From Trichobilharzia szidati (Eukaryota > Platyhelminthes > Trematoda > Strigeidida > Schistosomatidae), in NCBI GenBank assembly GCA_944472155.2, contig OX235277.1:15386804-15450803 (forward strand): a stretch of 64,000 nucleotides of DNA. Reading direction: 5' to 3'. The position numbers and the translations under genes are program-made. The notes beneath the pieces were generated by a model, which worked only from the letters and a program-made list of their open reading frames with translations, made no database searches and was not told the origin of the DNA. Of this stretch, positions 34,206 through 47,700 are shown piece after piece. The first letter of the stretch is position 1, and every line of letters begins with the position of its first letter.

Positions 34206-35504
34206 TATTGCCAATGATTCCCAAACTAGGATGAAAGAACTGTCCATGTTTTCATTTTTTTAATTTATGCTCATTGATGCAAAGTCGAAGATGAACGTTC
34301 ACTATGGCCAATGGAATAATTTTCAAAGGTGTTGAAATCTATCGTGTAGATGATGTTAGTTTAGTTTTCTTTCGCTGTCAAGTCTTTCGATTCACATAAA
34401 AACAAGTGAAGTAAATTTTTGGTTTGTGAAGGAGAGATTTCACTCACACAAGCATTGAATGGTCTTCCGATGATTATTAATATGTTCTTTATATCTGGTG
34501 TGACATTTTTTCTTTGGGTTTCACTGAGGTCTTTTAATTCAGTAAGCTGATTCGAAGGTTAACATCTTATAAGAATAAAGCCTTAAGAAATTATTCTTAA
34601 ATTTTCACTAATGTAAGAGTTATGAAATAGATCCATGACACCATGAGTAATGTTAACATGTTTTCGTCTCTTTGAGAGAATTCTTATTGCTTTCTTCAAG
34701 TGTGATTAGCCAATGAAGGCCTCACAGCTAATCAGTACAGCTCGGAGAACTCAAATCGACCAACATATTACTCTCTTGAGCGACAAATTTTCGTCGTCCC
34801 CTGCCGATAGAGTTTTCATTAACAATATTTGTAGTGGTCTTTTAGTTGTGTTAGTTCACTGTATACTGTGGGTTTATTCTCAGAGAGAAAGATATTTATG
34901 AGTGATATCTCTGCAAGAGATAAGTAATGTAAGAAGATACCACGTTTGCGAATGTATATCCACTCGGTCTGATAAATATATTGACTTAGCGATAGATCTA
35001 TTTCGTGCATTATAAAAAATTTTTTCTGGTGGGTTGCTAATGATTCAGAAGCTTTTTCATGAGTTCAGCATACTTTGAAACAGAGCAGGAGCATCAGTGA
35101 CATATATACCATATGGTTCTATGGAGTATATTGTCTCTTTTATGAAGTGAACTATATTTCACTCTTAATTAATTGAGTTATCCGGTTATTCTTTGATTGA
35201 CGAGGATTCATATATATTGTTTAAATATGGTTTGATATGACATTATTTATTCCTGGTGTTTTTGAAAACAATCCATTACATTCTTGCATAAAACAGTGTG
35301 AAATGTTATTATTTTCGATCATGAATTATGGCCATGTGTAGGTATTTTTCCTAAACTCTTCCGCATATAGAATATTTTGAATAGTGGAAAACAAAGCAGT
35401 TGACTCTAAACAATCACGATTCATAAAATGAATTGCTAAATAAACTTTCGATACTGTGCTTCTTCCTTCATTTTAGGTAGAAACCTCCATTTGTGTACAT
35501 AAAT

Positions 35505-35728
35505 TCCATTTGTGAATTATTTATTTTTTGAGTGTTAATTGCTTATGGGTTATTTCAAAATCAAAAGAAATACATTCATGGAATAGTTCCAGATGTGGTT
35601 TGATGTATGAAGTAGTCATTTTAGAAGAGAGTGAAATTCACTTGTAAAAAGTAACAATTTGACCACATAATTTTTCATGTTGAAGATTTTGTTTCAGTGA
35701 ACCTCTTTTTGGCTAATCTGCTGGCCTT
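35505..35728 (-). CDS. Gene B second (distal) terminal exon
   Basis: The acceptor tatttttgatttacag is followed by AAGGCCAGCAGATTAG, with an AATAAA at 35525-35520. It is part of a tandem repeat (34.75-37.05 kb) of the gene's 3' end. The upstream 7-nt exon is damaged in this tail (acceptor and donor changed). Confidence 0.5.
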
Positions 35729-38700
35729 CTGTAAATCAAAAATACAAATATTTGTATCCCTTGATAAATGTGTATACAAATGTCTCTTCAAAAAATTTTG
35801 ATAAATAAAGCAAATATTTCTCTTTAATGTAGCCAGTTTTGAATTGTAATTCTAACAAACACCTTGAAGGGAACTCGTATTTGATACACCGAAACTGTTT
35901 TATGAAAAGTCGTCTATTTCAGAAAGGAGGTAACTTAACTCGTTCAAACAATATGTTAGATAAAAATGTAGAAATCTACTGCACAATGGCACACATTTTT
36001 ACTCAAGAGAACATGGTCTCCGCAAAATGTGTGAACAATAAGGAGCGCCTCATTTATGTAAAGAACTGAAAATATTGCGAAATATGGACAGTCGTTTAGT
36101 AAACGTACGACATTATTGAACATGAGGTTTCATCACAAACTTTTCAATAATGAATACCTCTTCACAAACTATGTGTCGATGTTCAGTGTATATTGTGATC
36201 AGGTCACTTTGGATCAAACTTCGATGATTGTTTTTCGTAGCTAAACTCAAAATATCAACTGACTCCTACTCCACAATGGATGAGTGAACATATGTGAATT
36301 TAAATTACTGCATCGATGTATAGTGTCTTGATTAATTTATTTCCTGAAGTGAGTCAAGTGAGCGCTACAAGACGGGAAGGTTCAGTACAATCGTGATTCT
36401 TTTTCTCTGTATGTGTTCTCTGATTTGATTGATTTAGATTGTAAGCTTTCAATTTCCCTCTAGACGGTTACATCCTGATCAAACCGAGGAGATCACAGAA
36501 CAACACTGTATAAAAACACACACCTGAGGTACAAATCGTCTGTATTATTATTTATGCAACATAAAGTCTTATTCTTGCCATCCCTGACATGTATGATAAT
36601 GATGTGGATATATGTTGTACATTGATGTTTGTTTTCGAATCATTCAAATGTCTGCAGTGAGGTTACATCTCAAAGACCCTGCGATAATAATGAGGTGGAA
36701 ACGTACGTCCTCTATCAACCATTTGAGAAAAATATATAAGGCACCATTCATCCTCTTCTGTTATCTTCAGTTAGACTGTAATTCTTGTAAGTGGGTCATG
36801 AACTTGACTTTCGGAATAAAGCAACTGAAGAGTTAGTGTATTGTTCAATAAATTTAAAGAAAAGTAGGGAAGTTTGACAGACGCTGACCATACGCTCCGT
36901 CAGTGGCCATCTGAAATTCGAATGTACATCTTTGAGCATCCACAAAACATTGATGAATGAAGAAAAACATTCTCTCCACGTAGGTACACAAATGGATAGC
37001 CTCATCCCATCTCTCCTGAAACATTTCACTTCTATGGGAAGTATCATCCGATGCGTGCATCATAAAATAATAATTTTCCGGTGCGTTTTCAAGGATTAAG
37101 AAGCTATTTCTTGAGTTCAGCATGCTCTGAGAGGAGCATCGCTGACATATAGGCCGTATGGTTCTATGGACTATATTGTTGCTTTTGTCAAGTGTACTAT
37201 ATTTCACTCTTAATTAACTGAGGTTTCTGGTTATTCTCTGATTAACGATGAATCTGTTATGTTGTTTAATTATGGTTTGATTTGACATCACTTATTCCTG
37301 GTGTTTCTGTAAACAATCCATCACATTCATGCATTAACAACATTGTGAAATGTTAATATTGGCATAAAAATTATAGTCATGTTTAGGTATGTATGTAATT
37401 ATCTCTACAAAATTCTTCCGCATATAGAATACTATGAACAGTAGAATACAAAGTAGTTCGTTTTAAACAATCACGATGCCCAAAAGTGACATGCTATTTA
37501 GCCATCAATACTGTACTTCTTCCTACATTTTAGGTAGAAACTTCCGTTTTGTGAAAATAAATTTCCTTTATGAATTATTTATTTTATTGAGTGTTAATTG
37601 CTTTAAGTTTATCTAAAAAACAAATGAAATACATACATGGAATAATTCCAGATGTCGTTTGTTGTTTGAAGTAGTCATTTTAGAAGAGAGTGAATTTAAC
37701 TTGTAAAAAGTGACAGTTTGACTACAAAATATTTCATTTTGAAGGTTATGAAACACTGGTCTCCTCTTTGGCTGTTCCGCTGGCCTTCTGTAAATCAAAA
37801 TTACAAATATTTGTATCCCTTGATAAATGTGTATACAAATGTCTCTTAACAAAAGTTTGATACATAAGCAATTTATTAAAAATATAACAAAAAATGTTTC
37901 TATTTAATGTAGCCTGTTTTGAATTGTAATTCTTACAAACACCCTAAAGGTAAGTCGTATTTGATACATCAAAACTGATACATGAAAAGTCGTCTACTTC
38001 AGAGCAGAGGGGACATAATCCGTTAAAAGCAATATGTTAGATAAAACTGTGGAAATCTACCTCACAATGGCACACATTTTTCTCAAGAGGACGTGGTCTC
38101 CGCAAAATGTGTGAACAATAATGAGCACATCATTTATGTTAAGAACTGAAGATATTTCGAAATGTGGACAGTCGTTTAGTAACCGTACGGCATTATTGAC
38201 CATGAAGTATCACCATTAACTTTTCAATAATGAATACCTCCTCACAAATTATGTGTCCATGTTCAGTGTGTATTGTGATCAAGTCACTTTGGATCAGATT
38301 TCGATGATTGTTTTTGTTAACTAAACTCAAAATATCAACTGATTCCTGCTACACAATGGATGAGAAAATATATGTGAATTTACATTACTGCATCGATGTA
38401 TGCAGTTTCGATTAATTTATTTCTCGGGGCGAGTCATGTACAGGCTACAATACTGGGAGGTTCACTGTAAACGTGATTGTTTTTTTTGTGTTCTCTGATT
38501 TGATTGACTTAATTTTTGAGCTTTCAATTTCCCTCTATACAATGTAATCGCGATTAAACTGATGCAATCAAAGAACACAACCATAACATACAACTGAGGT
38601 ACAAATCAATCTGTATTAATTATTTATGCAACATAAAGTCCTATTCTTGCCATCCATGGCATATATCATAATAACGTGGATATATGTTATATATTCGTGT

Positions 38701-41700
38701 TTGTTCTGGAAGTATTCAAATGTCTGCAATAGGGTAACATCTCGAAGACTGTACAGTAATAATGAGGTGGAAACTTACTTCCTCTATCAACCATTTTGAG
38801 AAAAATTAATTAAGTACTAATCATCCTCGTCTGTCATCTTCAGTTAGACTATAATTCTTATGAGTGGGTCATAAACGTGATTTTCGCATTAAAGCAGCTG
38901 AGGAGTTAGTGTATTGTCCAACTGATTTAAAGATAAATAAGTTATTTTGACAGACGCTGACCATACGCTGTGTCAATGGCCATCTCAAATTCGAATTTAC
39001 TTCTTTGTGCATCCACACAAAATTGATGAATGAAGAAAAATATTCTCTTCACGTAGTTACAAAAGTGGATAGCCTCATCTCATCTCTCCCGACATATTTC
39101 ACTTTTATGAGAAGTATCTTCCGATGTATGTGCATGATCCAATCAAGCATTCATGTGATTGCTAACAGGGTGACACCATGAATTAAGACAATGTTCACCT
39201 TGGAAAATCACACCTGTTAAGAAAATTCGAAATAGATCTACAAACGCTGTTCATCTTTTCCAATCACTGGTTCTGATTTATTGATGCTAAAGCGGGTCTA
39301 GTACTTAATTATCTAGACTGAGTTATATCAGCGAGGTTCACACTGAAGTGACTGATATAAGTAAGTTGCTAATGCAGTCATCAAAAGGTTTGATACTCAA
39401 TTTTATGGCGCTAGATTATTCACATATTGAAATCCGAAATCATTTTAGTATTATTGGTTTGAAAATTACCTTTATGGGACCTCGTGACTTACTTAGACAT
39501 TGTTCTATTTACATAATCAGTTGTCGGTGGAAAGTGAAAAGTAGGCAAAATGTAATTAAAGTTTTGAAAGTAAAAATGGAGTCATCATGTGAAATTTCTT
39601 CATTTTGTATTATGAAGGTCAGTGATACAGATAAATGATCAGTTTTCATTGGCTTGAATATTGATGCATACAAACATGCTTTTATTTTATATTGCACTGG
39701 GGAAAATAACCACATAAGCTGTCCGGAAATTTTGCAGTAGGTCACTCACCGAGGTCTTCAATTTAAAATACAGAGATCATTAGATAAGTTCGCTCTGAAT
39801 GCTATTATACTGTCTTGAGTAATAACAAGGATTTGAGTGGAGTATAACATTATATATATACATATATATGTAAATATACGGTTTTATAATATCACTGAGA
39901 TATCAGTCTCTTTACTAACTTCACTTTGGATTTGTCACATTTTTGTCACCAGAGTATTCATACTTTAGAATTAAATAAGACATGGCAAAATAATACTACA
40001 ACCTGTTTTTTGAATATTTAATATTATTGCAGCCAAAAAACTTGAAAGCCAAACAGACAGCGTGTTTTCGCTTTCGTGATTTAGTTGATGCCATCAACAA
40101 TTTATAATACAGATATTTGATTTTAGCAGTTTCATGTGAAGTTCATAAAATGATATGTATTCAAAGGTATTTTTGGTGGAATGCTCAGAGCACTCAAAAC
40201 AACTTTCATTTTCGTATTTTCGTTTCAATTACTTACCCTTATCTGTATTGCAAAATGAAATCCTTTTTTCATTTTTGTCTAATTCACTGTCATGTCGTAT
40301 GAACAAAGTCATCCTATAAAAAAGATACTTCAAGGAATATTATAAGCTTACCTTTGATACAACGGTAGGTGATGACGGCTGGAAGGAGCACTCAAAACGC
40401 AAGACTATCAACAATTTCTCTTCACATGAGCAACAAGACAACCCAGATGATTCGGAATTTTCATGATGAATTCAGGATTATTAGGTTTCTTGAGATCACA
40501 GAGAAAACTACATTTTTTCGTATAGATTTATCACGAAACGGATAAAGATGATTAATATTCAGACGACAACCAGTAACAAATTTACAGCGTTACCAACGTG
40601 AAGCTGCAAACAGTATCGTGTATCGTCGTAGGAAACAGACCAGAATAACTATCACCTACCTCCTTCGAATTCATCCGTTCGGTGTCATCAACTAAGAAGT
40701 AATCTAAATACTGATTTAGCAACATGGAGCGCAGTGCCAAAAACCATTATACAACTAACTCAATGACTACCTTATGATGAAGGACGCAGAGTATTTCTCA
40801 ACGAGATTCTCAGTAAAGCACTTGAAGTGAAGATAGGACTGATACAGGAGTAATTATTATAAACAACTTTGTGATTGAGATGGACGACGAGGAGGGAAGT
40901 TATTGGCATTTATAATGTCTTCAAATGACTATAAAAGACCATCAGTGAATTGTGCTTCGCGAACTAAAAGGATAACAAGTGAAACATAATTGAGCAAAAC
41001 AGCAACAAATAATAGTCTTGAGGTGGACATCAGAGATGAATATACTGCACGAAATGGAGACATCACTAAAAGCCCTGTGGAGAACAGAATTAAAGGCAAG
41101 TGAATTGTGTAATGTATACATGCCGTACTGCAACCTACATTACACACCAAAAAATTACCACGTAACTTCAGCATGAACAATTCAATACGTCATCTGAATA
41201 ACTCACCGATTTCTTCTATTTTATGAAATATAAGGAGTTGTACTTATAAAGTTCTAAAACTTTGGGCATAAATGTGTTTCATATGTATTTCAACCAGAGT
41301 ATGTGATGTTGTTGTCACCAAAATTTGCTTGAATAAATGATATCACCAGATCACATATTACGTGACATCAGTCTGGATAACTGTCTATTTATGCATATTT
41401 CAACTCACCGTTCAGTTACATATCTCATAAATATTTTGTTCAACCTCTCGATATCATGGGCTTTTACCAAAAGCGAATTAGTTGAAATAAGCAAGTTGAT
41501 CGTTGTAAGAACTTACGAATGATTTCTGAGCAACAGTGAAGACGTAAATATAGCTACAGTTTGAAAACAGTTTGTAATAATTACTAGTATATGTTCCATA
41601 CGATAATGTCACTTATTCAATGAGAAACAATTATCAGCCTAAATAGACCTAAAGTGTTAATGCAATACTTTTGAAGGTACCATCTAGTGTCTTATTATAT

Positions 41701-44700
41701 ACACCATGAAGCCAGGAAGGAACTTCTGTCCACACTACAGGTGACCATGTAATCTGTGATGCAATTAAATAGCAACTATTACTAAATCTAATTCATAAAA
41801 CAGTTTATTCATTTACTCACCGGCTCTCCCTTCAAGTGAAAAGTAACCCAGCTTTTCCATAAGCAGAGAGCTGGAATCATCTTTTAAGTAAATTCATGTT
41901 GTTTCAAAAAATGTGTTCGCTAAAGCGCTGTGGGAAATTTTGATGCAGTAAAATCCTCCTTCTGATCATCGATCTAGTGATATCAATTCCACCGTAATGA
42001 TATGAAGCTCTGTAGGAGAAAATTTCTCTGTGAGAGAACTCAAATCATATATCAGTAACCACTCAGTTATTTGACTTATGTCATTCAACATATGAAATTA
42101 TGAAAATTGATGAATACAACTTGAGAGAACTCACTCTTGAGAAAAAATGAATAGGAAAATACTCAGCAGGAAAGTCTTATCTCTCAGAAACGTTTTACTG
42201 GAGAATACATTTTTAAAATACTAAACTCATTAAAAATCTACTTTACTTGACTTTTCTGAATTTTCATATTATCAGAATTCATATGGAACCGATCTTCAGG
42301 AATTAAAGCAGTGGTTTGAACAATTTATTGTCTCAGGGAAATATGACTGACTGTTACTCCGTTTTCGTGTTACATTTTAGTGGTAGTGACAAAATATATG
42401 TTCATCGTATTATTTATTGATTTCTCATAAACCTTTTCAACCCTACATGTTTGATCAATACAGAAACTATGGAGGATTAAAAGACTCAGTCAGTAGAGTG
42501 TTTTGCTACACAAATGGGAAAAGTATGGACATCAATGACTGGAGAATACTACTGAGTGGCTTTTTCGAAGCAAACAAATATCTACTTACTTTGGGCTAGA
42601 AAAGAACTGCGATTTTTGAATTTCAGATCAAATAGCATACATTAAAATCAATTCTTACTAACCACTTATTGAAGGGAGATTCACAGGGAATTGTTTATGT
42701 GAGGATTTGGTCTGCGAATATTTTAACTCATTTTGTATGCAGGGATTTTGAATATTCCTGTAGAGGAATTTTTACATGCTTTATTGTTTGATGATGAGCA
42801 AATTTATCAGCATTCCACGACACACTGATAAAATGTTTCAGATTTGATTTTTACAATTCATCAATGTCAGTTTTTACTTTCATAAGCTTCCATCGTTCTC
42901 TCATCTGCACAGTCATATCTATTTTTTGCGGTAAGTCCTTGAACTGTGAACATATTTATGAGTGGCTAACTTGAACGAATTGTGGTTTGCATTTCTGATC
43001 CACTAAGTTATACACACGGAGTATCTTAAGAAACCCTATACTGAAATAATGTGTGTTGAATATTGAACTCTACGCAAACATGTCAGTATTGATGTTCCGG
43101 CAGTTGGCATGGAATATGAAGGAAGTCATTTTTTATCGAAACTTGATACGTGTCACACAAATGCAAATCGACAAAGATACTTCTACCGAAAATACTGCCT
43201 GGTGAAGTTAGGACTTGAGTCTAAAAAATGAGATTTCTTCGACCTAAACCTGCAACGACCACACCTATTGTGAAATCAGAAATGTATGTAAATTTGAACT
43301 TTGTGAACGTATCTAAGATATTGTGAAACTATACTGCGGCAAACTTACGATTATCGCCTATATTGAAACAAGAGAATAATGCATTCACTTCTAATTCACA
43401 GGAAGAGTGCATTTTAGTACTACATTTTGAAAGTGTCTACTCGTAGTTGATCAAATTTGTAAATTTTTGTTCTGAAAAGCCTCTCATATTACTAAGTGAC
43501 GAAGAATGAGATGATACACACTCAAGGAAACTGACAAGAGATAGTTATTTTACCCACTTAGTCAACGAAGAAGATATGTTAAAAAATGATATGACTCACT
43601 ATAAACTTCTTCAGAGAGAAAAAAATGAATATTTTCAGTGTATGATTCATCATATTCATATCAATACAGGCAAAATGTATAAGCGTAAAGTCATTTATTA
43701 TCGGTGGAAACACAATACTGATATGATGCTCGCATTAGTTGATGATGACGAATAATAAACGACCCGTAAATATATCTTCATGTGTTTACAGGAAGATTTG
43801 TGATAATGCGTATCTAGTATGGTTTCATCACAAAACTGCAATCAATAGCACTCACATTCTATGTAAAACATTTTTATATATGAACTTATAACAACTTGTT
43901 TCCATGCATCTCTAGTTCATTTATTTTTGTGGAGTGTAAATTAACCATTGCAAAACACTTACTCATGAGACCTAACATTCAGATGTCATAATAAATGTAA
44001 GTTATAAACTCTGACATCACCAAATAAATTTGTAGAATTTATCGGATTCGATAAATTTTATTACATTAGAATGGAAGATTTGAAAATTCATAAATAATTT
44101 GTCACTCAGTTTAGCTTTTGGAGGACTGAAGATAATTGAATCTCGTCCACAAATTATTAGATTACATCTAATTAATCCTATGGATAAACTACAGATTCAT
44201 GAATGACTCTGCACTCTATTCCACTGAAAGCACATTTCATAATTGCTTTGATGAACTGCAACTGAGATCTTTTGTCTTCTTTTTTTGATTGAACATCATA
44301 AATTGCTTAGGTCATACTTATTTAAGACTCTTCAGGCAAGAAATCTCTCTAATCTCTATTGGTCAAATAACCCTAGAATAAATTGTGAATTATAATCCAC
44401 TTTCATGTAACGCCATCGCAAATGCTTATCTGACTACAGACTGATATGCAAGATAACCAATTTAAGGATGCAACACATATCACATTTGAGAAGGGCGTGG
44501 ACGTGGGTCGAATTAGAACGTATAGTAAAAATCTCATTATAACTTTAAATCAACTGTTTAACTGCTGATTTAAATGTTTATCACGTCAAAACTATCCGTG
44601 TAGTATGTCTTGGTTTCGTCTTTAATTATGCAGATTGATATTCTCTCCTCCTAGGTATTCCAGAAAATCTTGTGAAAACATTCAATGATTTTAGTAAAAA

Positions 44701-47700
44701 GATCACTTACCTTTCACGCCTGCGTATAAAATTTGACGTATATGGTAAAAGTTCATATACTAGTTACACTATTTTTAACAACAAGTGCACTCAATATATG
44801 CAGAATTCAAATAATAACGCTATAACTCAAAGTAACCATCCTCTGATTACATCATACAGTGAGAGCTGTTACAAAAATGACTCCAGATGAATACATGAAG
44901 TTTACACAGAATACCATGATCAGTTTTTCATCATGTGAGTATACACTGAATCCTACTATCCTATAAATCCATGAACATTCTTCTCAAGCTAAAACCAATA
45001 AACACTGCAGAAAGTTGATTTCACAGAGAAACTTTTTGTGGCATGGCGTATGTTTTACATATCTTGAGGAAAAGCATCTTCTATTCATGGCCATGATTGT
45101 TCGTCCACTGACCTCCGAATGGTATATTTATTCTCCACGAGACATTTCCATTGCATCTCCAATGTATTCACAAGACTTGACTACTTTTTATATCTAACCA
45201 TTATGTCATGTATAGAATGTCATCGAAAAGCTGCATCTGTGAAATTATGATAAATCCAGAAAGAAATTCCTAAGCGAGTATGTTATGAAGCATCCCAGTA
45301 AATATTGAGTGTTTGTAATTTTCACTACCTACGTCAAGGAACACAGACAGCAAGTCGACTAATTCATGCATAATCCATGGTTGAACCTTAAAAATTTCGA
45401 CTATTTTGGAGTTTTGGTAATACACTTCTTAAATCCAGTGTTCACAGAGTGGGTAGGCCGAACATAATCATTTTCATTTATTTTCATCACTTCAAGTACT
45501 TGAAACTAAACAGATGACACCATAAAAATTTTAGAAATCTTACTTCTTTGAACATAATCTGTAGATATTAAAATGTTTCATTATAATTCACTTCGACAAC
45601 TGTTGATCGGCTTTGAATCTTTTCAATATGACACCATTCAAAACAAGCGAAAATGTTAACGTAAAATGGAAGCAAGTATGAAGAAATCCTGCTCACAAAT
45701 TTCCCATCACTGTGTTTACCTCTGAATTATTCTCCTCAAGGATAATCACTGAACAATTCATAGCTTTTACTTTACAAAGAGTATTTCTTTAATGTTTACT
45801 TCCGAAGTATCTGCGCATAGATGTTTTATTTATTACTATTTTTACTCATCCCTTGGCATCCAGGTGGAGCATACGGACCGCTAAGGATGTTTCCATTGTA
45901 TTTCTAACATATCCATACAGACGTAGTTGGTCGCAGACATTTCATGTATTTCCCCCACTCAGTCAATTATACAATGTCACCTAACATCTGCATCTATGGA
46001 AAGAGGATTACAGTAAATGTGTACTAATTGCAATTTTTCAAGATAAATATACTACTGTTGCTTATAAGAATACCGTTTTCACATGAATTATTTATGAATT
46101 CCTGCACGTGCCATAGTTAAACTGATCAAACTTAAAAATATTGTGTTTAAACGAATACTGTAAAGTTGCGAGCATTCACAGCGAACAAAATAGACCTCAA
46201 CTATTTTTTCTACACTTTTGACATCACACGTTTAGGTATATAATGACGGTACTGGAAAGATTTCAGAAAAATTTACCTTCCTTTCCAACCACTGGATATA
46301 CTGCAATATTTCAGCAAAAGTAATTACAATGATTGTCAACTATATTGGAATGTGGTTCATGTAACACTACTGTTTACTGATAAAATTGTTAAAAATAATG
46401 AATAGCAGTTAGAAAATGTCGTGCTCAACATAGTCAGTCAGCATTTAGTTCAGTATATATTGGACAGTCATCTCTTTTGTAGTTGGATGATGACTGATGA
46501 CTAACATTGAGTTGATGTGAAGACATTCAATGGAAAGAATTTTAAAGCAAGCAATAAAGGTTAATAAAGCAGGATTTAATGAATTCATCAAATTTCGGTA
46601 GAACTCGTCAGCTGAATACTCTACATACACGGATATATACTTTTGAAGTTACATTGGGAGATATAGGACTGATAAGTAAATAAACTACATTGAATTAGTC
46701 ATGCAGAAAGACAGGTGCGAATGTTTTTCCAGGTCATGTGCAATTAGATAAGGGGAGAGAGAGTATGGGAGATCAAAATTAAGATAAATTGCATTACGCT
46801 TCAATTACATCACTTAGATAAACAATTAGACATTAGAGAATTTAACAAGAATTGCAACCAGAGGGATGTCAATAGTAATAGTTATAATAACAATAATATA
46901 ATATAACAATAATAATAATAGTGTTGAAGTGGGTTAAGATAATGCTACTGATAAAGGATAGTTTTAAATGAATCAAGAATAATAATAATGAGAATAATAA
47001 TAGTAATAATAAAATAATAATAAGAGGTAGAATTGTAAGTAAAACGTATTACCATGGTAGATTCAGAGTCACGACCATCTCCTTTTGTACACAGAGACCT
47101 GGTTTGTAAACTCGAATTGCACAAGCCTCTGCAATTGCAAGCATCTTCTTGTTTCTTTGTCTGCTGACAATGGTGAATGACTTGACTGCGTCGATATCAT
47201 GTCCGTAATCCACAAGATGCTTTGTTATTGAGGATTTTGGCACTTTGAACTCAGCTGTTTTCAACCATTTTGGCAAATGCTCCATCATGCGAGTAGACAA
47301 TTTCCTTTCCGTTCGACCTATGTATTTGCTTCCACAAACACACTCAAATTGATATACGCAGTTTGAAGTGTCGAGGATTGGTGACTGGTCTTTCCCAGAT
47401 TGTTGAAGTGTTTGTGTGTGTGGAAGCAAATACATAGGTCGTACGGAAAGGAAATTGTCTACTCGCATGATGGAGCATTTGCCAAAATGGTTGAAAACAG
47501 CTGAGTTCAAAGTGCCAAAATCCTCAATAACAAAGCATCTTGTGGATTACGGACATGATATCGACGCAATCAAGAACGACGACTGTGTCAGCATAATATG
47601 AATTCAATTTTTTCTTTTTTCTATGATTCTTCTCAACTGGTTACATGATGGACTATATAAAACGTAAATTACACTACAAATTTAAAAATGTATATTTTAT

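Noticed and set aside
46880..47035. AAT-rich repeat as a possible CRISPR-like or regulatory array
   Set aside because: It is a simple imperfect microsatellite with no spacers.
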